Origin: Nitrososphaeraceae archaeon | GTDB lineage: Archaea; Thermoproteota; Nitrososphaeria; Nitrososphaerales; Nitrososphaeraceae | DNA: 64,000 nt | Direction of reading: 5' to 3' | Assembly (NCBI GenBank): GCA_021325295.1 | Contig: JAJPHM010000031.1 | Location: 62,001-126,000 of the forward strand | Shown: positions 8,654 to 15,829 of the stretch, piece after piece | How positions within the stretch are numbered: the stretch's first letter is position 1 | How the letters are laid out: every line of letters starts with the position of its first letter | The notes under the pieces: generated by a model | What the model saw: the letters and a program-made list of their open reading frames with translations, nothing else | The model's database searches: none | Told to the model about the DNA's origin: nothing | Program-made: the position numbers and the translations under genes

Positions 8654-9198
8654 CTTCCCAAACTCCTTGATTTAGCCTTGGAGGTCTTTTGAAGTAATTT
8701 TGGCTCAAGTCTCTTCAGTGGATATTTTGACATAGGATTTCCCTCTTGATTGTGCTCTTTTATGAATTCAGCTTCATCCTTTTTCAATACAATGTGTATG
8801 TCTCCATACTCTTTGTTATAGGTAGATAAACCAACGAGCCCGCTGTTATCGGATTGGTGGCTTAGCACTTCCATAAAGTATTTTTTGTCTTGCTTTGTTA
8901 GTGGAACGACCTTGCAGCGCTTCTTGATTTCTGATGTTACATTCTTTTCCACATCTTTGACCAAGATTTGAAAGATATACTGGTATAGATTCATCTCCTT
9001 TTTATTTGCAATACTTCTCAATGCAGCCAAGTAGCTTCCAGGGAATTTGAAATCATCATCAAGCATAATTAGCGCAAGGCCATCATGTCTCAGCATAACC
9101 TTCAGGGCATCCGAATCCCACATCTCAAACTCTTTAGCGAATGCGTCTACCTCTTCTGGCGTTGAAAGTGATATGTATCTGCAAGCCCCTGGTTCCAT
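8650..9198 (-). CDS. Element protein of unknown function, 182 residues
   Basis: The first ATG is at 9213, but a strong Shine-Dalgarno site (GGAGGTGA) lies inside those first codons, five bases before a second ATG at 9198, so 9198 is the likely start. The protein is mixed alpha/beta with an acidic first half and a basic C-terminus (residues 150-182, KTSKAKSRSLGR). No known domain recognised. It follows the 80-residue gene after a few bases and overlaps the next gene by four bases, so it is part of one operon. Confidence 0.65.
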   Translation of the reverse strand: MEPGACRYISLSTPEEVDAFAKEFEMWDSDALKVMLRHDGLALIMLDDDFKFPGSYLAALRSIANKKEMNLYQYIFQILVKDVEKNVTSEIKKRCKVVPLTKQDKKYFMEVLSHQSDNSGLVGLSTYNKEYGDIHIVLKKDEAEFIKEHNQEGNPMSKYPLKRLEPKLLQKTSKAKSRSLGR

Positions 9199-9213
9199 CA
9201 ATCTCACCTCCAT

Positions 9214-9456
9214 TTAGTCGTCAACTGCCCAATCAAGTTCCAACCCCAAGACTTCTGGTGCTTTTTCAAACTCCTTCAGCCCAGATTCAACCCGTGCACT
9301 CCATACTCTTTCAAAGGCTTTTTGTCCAAAGATTCTCTTGTATTTCCTCCACAATTGCTTTGGTACCGTCAACCTGATAGTAACTTGTTCTGTCTCCAGA
9401 CTCTCTTCTTCGGTCCTGCCTTGCTTAAGGGCCGTTTGGCTTCGTGCCATTGCCAT
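9214..9456 (-). CDS. Small DNA-binding-like protein, possible operon regulator
   Basis: 80 residues. Residues 1-22 are polar; then comes a strand VTIRLTVP followed by helices (QLWRKYKRIFG and FERVWSARVESGLKEFE). The strand followed by two helices is compatible with a ribbon-helix-helix repressor, though this is weak. It is the first gene of the leftward operon and faces a striking inverted-repeat operator (9476-9521), so it is the natural candidate for binding it. Its TATA-like element (minus CTATATAC, 9473-9480) overlaps the left arm of the repeat. Confidence 0.6.
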   Translation of the reverse strand: MAMARSQTALKQGRTEEESLETEQVTIRLTVPKQLWRKYKRIFGQKAFERVWSARVESGLKEFEKAPEVLGLELDWAVDD

Positions 9457-9475
9457 ATTCAGACAGGCGCTAGTA

Positions 9476-9521
9476 TATAGGTCTAACCATAGGCGAATAA
9501 TAGGCGATAGTTAGACCTATA
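9476..9521. promoter_or_regulatory. Divergent promoter-operator: 12-bp inverted repeat over both TATA boxes
   Basis: The left arm TATAGGTCTAAC (9476-9487) and right arm GTTAGACCTATA (9510-9521) are perfect inverted copies with a 22-base spacer. The spacer contains ATAGGCGA twice (9489-9496 and 9500-9507), 11 bases or one helical turn apart. The outer TATA of each arm is part of the TATA box for one of the two divergent transcripts (ATG at 9456 minus, ATG at 9541 plus). Protein bound here would shut both promoters. Confidence 0.75.
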
Positions 9522-9540
9522 AAGGTGTCATTTAATAGTA

Positions 9541-9741
9541 ATGGTAATGGAAGCTCAACAGCAATTGGGTAGACGTTCAAAGCTCTACAAGTCGAATAAA
9601 GAATCAAACTCTCTCAAGACCACGGTCCCAGGGACATATGTTGACCTTTGTAATATGACGGAAAAAGATGAACTGGAATGGAGTCACGAGAAGATTGATG
9701 GAGAATGTATTTTGAGGGTCAAGGTGTTAAGAGGTAAGTAG
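9541..9741 (+). CDS. AbrB/MazE-like small DNA-binding protein
   Basis: 66 residues. The segment LKTTVPGTYVDLCNMTEKDELEW follows the swapped-hairpin AbrB pattern (strand, Pro, helix, short acidic loop, strand), then a last strand ILRVKVL. A TATA box (CTATAAAG) lies 17-25 bases before the ATG and overlaps the right arm of the operator. A Zn-finger gene follows 12 bases downstream. It may be an autoregulator or an antitoxin-like protein; no toxin was identified next to it. Confidence 0.6.
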   Translation: MVMEAQQQLGRRSKLYKSNKESNSLKTTVPGTYVDLCNMTEKDELEWSHEKIDGECILRVKVLRGK

Positions 9742-9753
9742 GAGGTAAGTTCA

Positions 9754-10278
9754 ATGTCGAGAATAACGGAAGAGGACAGAATCGAAGAAATTAGATTCAA
9801 AAATAGAGAGATTTGGGAGATGATAGCTCGTCCTGATTTTGGAGATGATGACATTGCCAATGTCCTAAATGGAAGACAGAAAGAACAAGCAAATGTAATG
9901 AAACAATCTGTCGCAGAGTTGAACAAATATCGTTGCCCACTTTGTGGCTATGAGCCTGAGTGGTCATACTACCTGTATAAAGTTTTTAAAAATGATATTT
10001 ATTCTCAGGTAGCTGCAAACCTTGTCACTCATTATAGGCATGTCCATATCAAGTATTACGACAGAGCTTGGCAAAGTAAAGCATACAGAAAGAAGATTCC
10101 CATGTATGACTATGATGGTCAGAAAGAGTTAGTGAATAACAGGGCAAAAAGACAGATGATACGAGCTCTTGTAAAAAAGAAACCTGAAAATTGGAGAGAA
10201 ATTATCAGAGGATTCAGGAACCTGAAGTACAACGATGCAAAAACACAAGAGCTGTTGCAAAGTATGATTCTTAAATAG
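9754..10278 (+). CDS. C2H2-type zinc-finger protein
   Basis: 174 residues. One Cys2His2-like finger spans about residues 56-90: CPLCGYEP near 57-64 and LVTHYRHVH near 86-94. The N-terminal 50 residues are acidic helices and the C-terminal 60 residues are Lys/Arg-rich helices. A Shine-Dalgarno GGAGG stands about 10 bases before the ATG at 9754, so it is co-transcribed with the AbrB-like gene upstream. Proteins with a single finger of this CPLCG...HxxHVH layout are common in thaumarchaeal genomes (recalled). Likely DNA- or RNA-binding; target unknown. Confidence 0.65.
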   Translation: MSRITEEDRIEEIRFKNREIWEMIARPDFGDDDIANVLNGRQKEQANVMKQSVAELNKYRCPLCGYEPEWSYYLYKVFKNDIYSQVAANLVTHYRHVHIKYYDRAWQSKAYRKKIPMYDYDGQKELVNNRAKRQMIRALVKKKPENWREIIRGFRNLKYNDAKTQELLQSMILK

Positions 10279-10358
10279 ATTGGTATCAATCAAAAGACCC
10301 CGGGATGCCATTGGAAGGGTATCATTGTCATCTACATAGTCACATACAATTTTGATTT

Positions 10359-10550
10359 ATGGAACCAATCGTGTTTGAATGTGAAAGCAAGGTATTCAGA
10401 GCTACCAAGAAAAGCCTTAGCCTTCGTACCACAATCCCAGAAGACATTGTTCAGTTTTTGAAGTTGCAGGCAGGATCTAAGGTAAAGTGGATAGCATACA
10501 TAAGGGAAGGCACTGTTACTGTCATTATCAAGAAAAAGACAGAATCCTAA
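10359..10550 (+). CDS. AbrB-like transcription regulator
   Basis: 63 residues with a clear AbrB/SpoVT fold pattern: SLSLRTTIPEDIVQFLKLQAGSKVKW, then a final strand TVTVIIKKK. It is probably leaderless, starting at the ATG within TTTATGGAACC, with an AT-rich stretch upstream. It lies after the Zn-finger gene and before the candidate origin region. Likely dimeric DNA-binding regulator of element genes. Confidence 0.7.
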   Translation: MEPIVFECESKVFRATKKSLSLRTTIPEDIVQFLKLQAGSKVKWIAYIREGTVTVIIKKKTES

Positions 10551-10751
10551 ACTTCATAGTCATTTGAATATGACTATGCAAATGCACAATAAAGCAAGAA
10601 ACCCCATGATTGATAGTGAACTCTTGTCACGAGCGTCACGAGCTTTTTACGTACCCTTAGATTTTTTTGGAGTGCTTGTAGAAAATAAAAATAAGGAGAG
10701 ATTTAAAAATAAAAAAAGGAGTAGGGACTTTTGCTCGTGACACCCGTGACA
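10551..10751. repeat. Convergent intergenic region with inverted repeats around an A-rich tract; candidate origin
   Basis: GTCACGAGC is repeated twice head to tail at 10626-10643. An inverted copy of the pair (16 of 18 bases) lies at 10733-10750. Between them is a purine/A-rich stretch (about 10665-10725) that would melt easily. A separate perfect palindrome with arms CATAGTCAT and ATGACTATG covers 10555-10578 and may be a terminator or binding site. The region lies directly beside the primase-helicase stop codon, a usual place for a plasmid or viral origin. No gene is seen in it. Confidence 0.5.
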
Positions 10752-13043
10752 TTATGAATATTGATTCATGTTTGTTTGGGAAGTATCCTTTATTCTGACG
10801 CCAACATAGACATGATACCTGCCTCCGTCCTTACGCCTTCTTTGCCTATTTTCTATACCTAAATCAGCCAATTTGGCACCCAGCGCGTTAGGCTTAAGTG
10901 GGTTGATTTGTTTCTCTGCAGTACTCTTGTTCTTACAATAATCTGTATAGATATCATAGAATTCCTTGGTTTCAACCTCACCTTCAACATCTTTGATAAA
11001 ACACTCTTGAAGGACAGCTGCAACATGATTTTCTAGCTTCAAATACTGAGCTTTTACCTCCTGCCATGATTCCAAAGCATATTCTGGATCTTCTTTCAAC
11101 TTTCTGAATCCATCCAGAGCTAAGTTGAGCAGACCAGATAGTTCATTTGGAGTCTGCAATTTTGAATCCAAGTCCTTATCGGCCTCTTCTTCGCTGAAAA
11201 CCCTCTCAAACATTATCAAAACAAGACGTCTCATTGTAGAAAACGAGTTGTCAGGTGGCGGAAGCTTGTTGAAAGAAAAGGCAAGCTTGGCACCGTTAAC
11301 AAAATGAAATATTGGTAAGCCTTTATGCTCAGCAGCAATAAGGTCACCACCACTCAATGACCTTATTATCGCCCAGTTCTCAATATCATCTGCACTTACG
11401 TCACCTGCAAAGTTGAGTATTTTTCCATAAAGCTGTGCTCTCGCAAATCGCTCATCTGCAAGTGACTGTAATGTAACCGCACTGAAATTGTCAGGGCCTA
11501 CAAATGCCCTCAAAAGTCGACCAAGGGTGCCTTTTCCATTTCGCCCTGATCCGACGAGAAAGTACAGAGACTGATATCTATAGTCTCGTGTAAGAATATC
11601 ACCCAACAGTCTCTTTACTTTATCTTGATTTTTCTCGTCTAGTGATGTTCCCAGAAACGTCTCAACAGCTGGACAGACTGCTTCTAGGTCAAAATTTACT
11701 GGCAACTGCACTATCGATAGATATTCTGGGTCATGTGGATTCAGCTTACCAGCTTGAATATCAAGTAGCCCATTTTTCACATTGAGAATATATGAATTGG
11801 AATCAAATTCCGACCTATTTGCGGGAGTAGTCCTCCTGATCATCTCAATAACTTCGTTTACAACTGCAGTCCGGGCTCTCGCCCAGAGTTTTGGACATTC
11901 TATTTCGATAATTCTCTCACCATTTGATAGATACTTGCCATCTTGGTAATAGTAAATCTCACGTGTATCATTCATAGTTCTGAAAACATATTCCTTCTTT
12001 ATCGTCTCTGCAAGCTCAAACGCCAAGTCGTTATTATCTACGAGTGACTTGTGGGATAGAATCCGAGAATATGTAGTTTGGATAATTTTTCTTGCAGTGG
12101 ATTCCCCGGCTATACCAGATATGATGGATAATAATCCCTTGTACCCCATGACCACCTGTTTCTGTTTCTTATACGTCTCTTCCAATGCAATGAATCGAGA
12201 TTGCTTTTCCTCATCCTCTTTTGTTAGCCTCAAAAAAAGCTCCTTTGCAGATTCAAGAGTGACATCATTTTTTAGCAGGAAGCCCGCTAGATATAGGCAG
12301 ATAACATTGCGATAGCACTGTTTATAGTGCTCTTTTAACAATTCACAGATTGTATCGATATCAGGATCCGTTAGCCCTACCTCATTTGTAGAGAGTGAAT
12401 TCAGTTGACTGCCTTTCTGAGAAGTTTTTGGCTTCAGACAATCACTCAGTAGTTTGATAAGAGAATTGTAAAGCCCATCTGCCACCATTATTTTATTCTG
12501 ACCGATGTTCTGATACTCAAAATCCGGATATTCTCTATGCCTAGAAGGTGGCAAGGAACAGAGGCCGCTGGTCTTGTCAGTTTTGATCTCAAATTCCTTC
12601 CCATATATGCAATCTTTAACCTTAATTGGAGGATTTGGCTCATGGGAGAACCAGTAAATATGATATCCAAAGGACTTTTTTGTTTTTGTAACAAATGTCA
12701 TTTCTCGTGATTTGTCTATTAACGAATATCTTGCGCCATTGTCAGGGTCTGCCAAATTAACCAGAATCCTAAAGACATCCTGACTATCGATATCTAAGCA
12801 ATTGAGAAATAGGTTGGTTCCATGTTCATCCTTAAAGTGAGTCTTACCGAAGCAAGTTGCAACGTTATAGAATCCAAAGAGCCTTTTTGCAAGCTCTTCC
12901 ATATCCCAGCTATTCTCATATATTGAACTCCAGGAAATTACCGGAGTTTTCGCATCGTTCCTCAATGGCACAACTTTGAAGCCGATTTTGAACAACTCCA
13001 CCACGGTGGCAGGCTTGACCATTCTTTCTGCAGCTGATGTCAT
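10752..13043 (-). CDS. PrimPol-D5 (SF3) primase-helicase, element replication protein
   Basis: 763 residues. The N-terminal part (about 10-200) resembles the bifunctional primase-polymerase domain: a CLDIDSQD strand with two acidic residues (Asp84, Asp86), GYHIYW near 126-131 and the LPPSRHR loop near 164-170. Residues 350-620 form a D5/P4-type helicase: Walker A GSGRNGKGT (498-506), a Walker B strand KILNFAGDVS and a sensor Asn in FSFNKLPPP (about 592). A winged-helix tail follows. It primes and unwinds element DNA. The start overlaps the stop of the AbrB-like gene upstream (ATGA), making it the last and largest gene of the long leftward operon. Confidence 0.85.
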   Translation of the reverse strand: MTSAAERMVKPATVVELFKIGFKVVPLRNDAKTPVISWSSIYENSWDMEELAKRLFGFYNVATCFGKTHFKDEHGTNLFLNCLDIDSQDVFRILVNLADPDNGARYSLIDKSREMTFVTKTKKSFGYHIYWFSHEPNPPIKVKDCIYGKEFEIKTDKTSGLCSLPPSRHREYPDFEYQNIGQNKIMVADGLYNSLIKLLSDCLKPKTSQKGSQLNSLSTNEVGLTDPDIDTICELLKEHYKQCYRNVICLYLAGFLLKNDVTLESAKELFLRLTKEDEEKQSRFIALEETYKKQKQVVMGYKGLLSIISGIAGESTARKIIQTTYSRILSHKSLVDNNDLAFELAETIKKEYVFRTMNDTREIYYYQDGKYLSNGERIIEIECPKLWARARTAVVNEVIEMIRRTTPANRSEFDSNSYILNVKNGLLDIQAGKLNPHDPEYLSIVQLPVNFDLEAVCPAVETFLGTSLDEKNQDKVKRLLGDILTRDYRYQSLYFLVGSGRNGKGTLGRLLRAFVGPDNFSAVTLQSLADERFARAQLYGKILNFAGDVSADDIENWAIIRSLSGGDLIAAEHKGLPIFHFVNGAKLAFSFNKLPPPDNSFSTMRRLVLIMFERVFSEEEADKDLDSKLQTPNELSGLLNLALDGFRKLKEDPEYALESWQEVKAQYLKLENHVAAVLQECFIKDVEGEVETKEFYDIYTDYCKNKSTAEKQINPLKPNALGAKLADLGIENRQRRRKDGGRYHVYVGVRIKDTSQTNMNQYS

Positions 13044-13276
13044 GCTTCAGCTCTCCTTGGATAGAACGTTATTACGAGAGAGTTGCCCTCTAGCCTCTGC
13101 TCTGTATAATATTGGTCAGCCACCAGGCCAAGGCGGTCGCTAATTTCGGGTGCTAAATGCACAGCGAGATTCTTTCTATGGTAAAAGACTGTGCGCGGCC
13201 ATTTCCTGTAGCGCCGCTTCTTTGGTTGATAGGTGGCATTAACGTTTTTATCTAAACTCTGTATAATCTCAGACAT
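13040..13276 (-). CDS. AbrB-like small protein coupled to the primase-helicase
   Basis: 78 residues. Residues 25-74 show the AbrB-like pattern (RTVFYHRKNLAVHLAPEISD, then a strand NSLVITFYP). Residues 10-30 are strongly basic. A Shine-Dalgarno GGAGG precedes the ATG at 13276, and the stop overlaps the start of the primase gene, so synthesis of the two is coupled. It could regulate replication. Confidence 0.55.
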   Translation of the reverse strand: MSEIIQSLDKNVNATYQPKKRRYRKWPRTVFYHRKNLAVHLAPEISDRLGLVADQYYTEQRLEGNSLVITFYPRRAEA

Positions 13277-13323
13277 AAGTCAAGGCCTCCTTGGTCTTGT
13301 CTTGAAGTGGGTGCTCGGTAGCT

Positions 13324-13365
13324 CCTGTCTGACCATTGCCCTGGAAAGCCAATGGGTCAGACAGG
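13324..13365 (-). other. Strong hairpin inside the replication operon
   Basis: The arms CCTGTCTGACC (13324-13334) and GGTCAGACAGG (13355-13365) pair perfectly. They extend by ATTG/CAAT across a single bulged base, leaving an 11-base loop. The hairpin is in the gap between the 94-residue gene and the AbrB-like gene. It could attenuate or protect the operon mRNA, be a processing site, or act as DNA as a protein-binding site. Confidence 0.55.
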
Positions 13366-13432
13366 GCATGACTTTTTTGCATACTAGAAAATTGTACCAA
13401 GCAGTTATCCAACTTTGGTTGCAGCCATTCGC

Positions 13433-13717
13433 TTACAAACAAGCACTATCTTCCTCCAAGTTTGTCGTGGAATTTTCCAAAGGCGGGAGGATTAGCGCTT
13501 CGTAATACTCATGGTACATCTTACCATGCATTACATTCATCCAATAATGAAATTCTTGATGGCCGAACTTTTCTGCTACCTTTACCAAATCTATCCAGCA
13601 ACCGACTGGATTGTTGGAGAAATCCCAAGCTAGATCATAGGCTGTATGCTGACAGATTTTACACATTTCTGAAAGCAATTCAAAGTCAATGTCAAAGATG
13701 GTTGGTACTATTCCCAT
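13433..13717 (-). CDS. Small helical element protein of unknown function, 94 residues
   Basis: Acidic, probably all-helical, with Cys20 and Cys23 (CKIC) and His/Trp-rich segments (FGHQEFHYWMNVMHGKMYHEYYEAL). A GAGGT Shine-Dalgarno lies about four bases before the ATG at 13717. No family recognised. It is in the middle of the leftward replication operon. Confidence 0.5.
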   Translation of the reverse strand: MGIVPTIFDIDFELLSEMCKICQHTAYDLAWDFSNNPVGCWIDLVKVAEKFGHQEFHYWMNVMHGKMYHEYYEALILPPLENSTTNLEEDSACL

Positions 13718-13723
13718 GGGACC

Positions 13724-13807
13724 TCACTTTACTTTGCTGGCTTGAGATGCTAACTCGTCTCTTAGCAGGAATTCTATCAATGAATGATTCTTGTTGTGGT
13801 CGTTCAT
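13724..13807 (-). CDS. Possible 27-residue microprotein
   Basis: ATG at 13807, stop TGA at 13724-13726. The stop overlaps the Shine-Dalgarno of the following gene, as in coupled operon genes. The peptide is polar and helical. Support is only its position and phase; it may be a leader rather than a stable protein. Confidence 0.25.
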   Translation of the reverse strand: MNDHNKNHSLIEFLLRDELASQASKVK

Positions 13808-13819
13808 GAGATACAAGCC

Positions 13820-13945
13820 CTACATGATGTCTACTAGCAGTTTCATTCGGATTTCCTTCGGTCGAAGTTTCATGTATTGAAGCAGCATCTCATGATATTC
13901 CCAACAAATGGAATCCGGAAGTTTGAATCCTGGTGGATAGGTCAT
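13820..13945 (-). CDS. 41-residue protein coupled to the zinc-ribbon gene
   Basis: The ATG at 13945 overlaps the stop of the upstream 229-residue gene (ATGA), and the stop TAG is at 13820-13822. The peptide has a Pro-rich start then a basic amphipathic helix (LLQYMKLRPKEIRMKLL). Too short for family assignment. The four-base overlap supports translation. Confidence 0.4.
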   Translation of the reverse strand: MTYPPGFKLPDSICWEYHEMLLQYMKLRPKEIRMKLLVDIM

Positions 13946-14631
13946 ATCGAGCCCTCCACTTGAGATTTCTGTCGCTGTATTTCCTTGATGTATTTCCCCT
14001 TGGTATCCTCTCGAAGTTTTTCTCGCCAGGTTGTGAGTTCTTTGATTACAATGCTCTTTTCATGTATCGTAAGTGAGTCGTACAGGTTATCAAGTATCAC
14101 TTTCAATACAACAACATGGAGAAATGCGCCTGTGTTAGAATTGAATGCACTTCTTAAAGGGTTCCCTAATTCCATTTTTTTGCGATATGGAAGATGGAGC
14201 ATTCGGCAGTATCGATGGAGAAAAATGTTGGCTTGCCTGAAGGTCTCGTCTTTTGTGAAATCAACATGGACTTTGTAAGGCCCATGCACACTCTCAACTC
14301 CTTCCTCAATCCAAGTATTTCGCGACCCAACCTGTCCTGCAGTATATCCGTCTTGTAGAATTCCATATTTTGCAAGCTTAGCAGCCAAGCCTTTACTGCT
14401 ATCGGATATCCATTCCATTTGAGTACCGTTTTTTGTTATGAGGCTTGGGTCTGAATCAGAAGAGTTGAGAAGTAATTCTCTATTGGCATCATTATTTATT
14501 TCAAACTTGAGGTTCTCAGTCTCTGTCTTGTCAATAATGCCGCACTTTGAGCAGCTAACCTCATGTTGTTCATAGTCACGCTTGAGAATGTGCATGCCGT
14601 TTGGATCTTGTCTGCATTTTTCGACTATCAT
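13942..14631 (-). CDS. Zinc-ribbon protein, possibly TFIIB N-terminal-like
   Basis: 229 residues. Near the N-terminus, EVSCSKCGIIDKTE (about 24-37) is the second half of a TFIIB-type zinc ribbon. The first half is degenerate (one Cys at residue 6 and a His near 13 in place of the usual CxxC). The C-terminal 110 residues are helical (ETFRQANIFLHRYCRML and later segments) but I cannot see a convincing cyclin repeat. It might recruit RNA polymerase to element genes, or be another zinc protein. It overlaps ParB's stop by four bases and is coupled to the 41-residue gene downstream. Confidence 0.45.
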   Translation of the reverse strand: MIVEKCRQDPNGMHILKRDYEQHEVSCSKCGIIDKTETENLKFEINNDANRELLLNSSDSDPSLITKNGTQMEWISDSSKGLAAKLAKYGILQDGYTAGQVGSRNTWIEEGVESVHGPYKVHVDFTKDETFRQANIFLHRYCRMLHLPYRKKMELGNPLRSAFNSNTGAFLHVVVLKVILDNLYDSLTIHEKSIVIKELTTWREKLREDTKGKYIKEIQRQKSQVEGSI

Positions 14632-15485
14632 TTTGCTATAGCTTCACCTTCTGTTGCTTTTGCTTCAGCTCTGATTCTCAATAATTCCTTAGTCGGATCA
14701 TCTGAAGTATTGACATAAACGGGGATCAGTAGTGCACACCTAGGACAGGGAATACTAGTATCAGTAAGTTTGCCCGCAATCATTGCTTGCTCTTCTGATT
14801 CAGAAAGGTCGCTGAAACGAACTTTCCATCTAGAATTATCATCTATTGATGATGGAACAGAAGAGGCAATGTCTGTTTTGACATCTGCTTTAACTTGCGC
14901 TGCCAATTTATCTGCTTCAATTTGCTTTACTGCTGCGCTCACAGACTTCTTCTTTTGCATAACAGCCTCAAGCAGCGGTCCATATTTTTCAGGATTCTCA
15001 CTGACAGCTGTAACGAGCTTGACCTCTTTTCGTAAAGTATCTTTCTTGACACCTAGTGCCTGCTCTGCGACAGAATAAGTTGAACCCCTTGGAAAGGTGT
15101 CTGTTTCAGACGCCTTCTCTAACTCGTCTTTACTAGGTCGATGTCCAATTCTTGTAGCCTGGATAGCTTGAATGATTGCAACTCTTTCGGTAAGCGTGTA
15201 TTCCTTTCGATGTGCATTTTCGTCAAATTCAGCCTGCAGTGGATTTGCAAGCTCAACAACATGCACAGGTACTTCTTTGAGTCCTAATTTAGTAGCACAA
15301 GCGAAGCGCCTTCCACCGCAAACCAACAGGTATCGAGAGGGACCTTTTCTGACTACTACAAGAGGTTCGAGTATGCCAAGCTCATTTATTGATGCGATTA
15401 AACCAGTGAGGTCTCCCGGGTCTTTTCGATACCGCTCTCCAACCTCAACTTGATCTAGCGGAACAATTGAAATTACAGACGTCAA
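14628..15485 (-). CDS. parB: ParB-like partition/DNA-binding protein
   Basis: 285 residues from a TTG start at 15485. The start is fixed by the Shine-Dalgarno GGGAGGAGG (minus strand, 15496-15504) ten bases upstream. The ParB/Srx N-terminal domain is clear: VEVGERYRKD, SINELGILEPLVVV, CGGRRFACATKLG, VPVHVVE (residues 12-79). A helix-turn-helix region follows (YSVAEQALGVKKDTLRKEV). The C-terminal part has a CPRC pair near residue 248 that may bind zinc. ParB proteins bind centromere-like sites and help segregate plasmids; some act in transcription. No ParA partner gene is visible. Confidence 0.8.
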   Translation of the reverse strand: MTSVISIVPLDQVEVGERYRKDPGDLTGLIASINELGILEPLVVVRKGPSRYLLVCGGRRFACATKLGLKEVPVHVVELANPLQAEFDENAHRKEYTLTERVAIIQAIQATRIGHRPSKDELEKASETDTFPRGSTYSVAEQALGVKKDTLRKEVKLVTAVSENPEKYGPLLEAVMQKKKSVSAAVKQIEADKLAAQVKADVKTDIASSVPSSIDDNSRWKVRFSDLSESEEQAMIAGKLTDTSIPCPRCALLIPVYVNTSDDPTKELLRIRAEAKATEGEAIAK

Positions 15486-15568
15486 TCGAAGCTAGCCTCC
15501 TCCCTTTGGGCTATCTCACAGAAGACAGCTCCCAAAATTTCAAATAATTTCTTTGATGTAATTTTCAT
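15482..15568 (-). CDS. Possible 28-residue leader peptide before ParB
   Basis: ATG at 15568; the stop TGA overlaps the TTG start of ParB (TTGA). The peptide is MKITSKKLFEILGAVF followed by an acidic end. The ParB Shine-Dalgarno lies within it. The overlap suggests translational coupling. Whether the peptide has a function is unknown. Confidence 0.3.
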   Translation of the reverse strand: MKITSKKLFEILGAVFCEIAQREEASFD

Positions 15569-15585
15569 ATAGGGTCACACCTCGT

Positions 15586-15638
15586 GTCGGGTTGATGTAT
15601 GCAGGAGTCCTGTTGGAAGGGACAACTCCTGCCCCGAC
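15586..15638 (-). other. Large two-part hairpin upstream of ParB
   Basis: GTCGGG (15586-15591) pairs with CCCGAC (15633-15638), and GCAGGAGT (15601-15608) pairs with ACTCCTGC (15625-15632). The two right-hand arms are contiguous, so the structure is a 14-bp stem with a nine-base bulge on one side and a 16-base loop. It occupies the gap between the small zinc-protein gene and ParB. It could be a structured 5' RNA, a processing or attenuation site, or a binding site in DNA. I do not recognise a known riboswitch or ribozyme core. Confidence 0.55.
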
Positions 15639-15642
15639 GGTT

Positions 15643-15819
15643 TTACGTTGTAGCTGCCACCTCCGATGGCCTGAAGGCTAAATCGTTCATAAGAAGGTCT
15701 GCAGCACATTTATCGCAGAAATGGCCAATGAGATTGAGATAGCGCAAGCGCAATACTATATTCCCCGGCTTTGCACAGCCAAGTCCCGCACATTGTTGAA
15801 TTGTTGAAAATTTCTGCAT
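15643..15819 (-). CDS. 58-residue Cys4 zinc-binding protein
   Basis: ATG at 15819, stop at 15643-15645. Two cysteine pairs (Cys10 with Cys15, and CDKC at about 35-38) are spaced like a small zinc ribbon; between them is a basic segment (LRLRYLNLIGHF). It lies between the AbrB-like gene and the ParB hairpin on the same strand. Likely a zinc-binding nucleic-acid or protein-interaction module. Confidence 0.5.
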   Translation of the reverse strand: MQKFSTIQQCAGLGCAKPGNIVLRLRYLNLIGHFCDKCAADLLMNDLAFRPSEVAATT

Positions 15820-15829
15820 GCATTACCGC

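Noticed and set aside
9541-10278. Toxin-antitoxin pair (AbrB-like plus Zn-finger protein)
   Set aside because: The second protein has no toxin motif; it looks like a DNA-binding protein.
13281-13369. 29-codon minus frame spanning the hairpin
   Set aside because: Pro/Arg-rich with no conserved look; it is mostly the hairpin arm read as codons.
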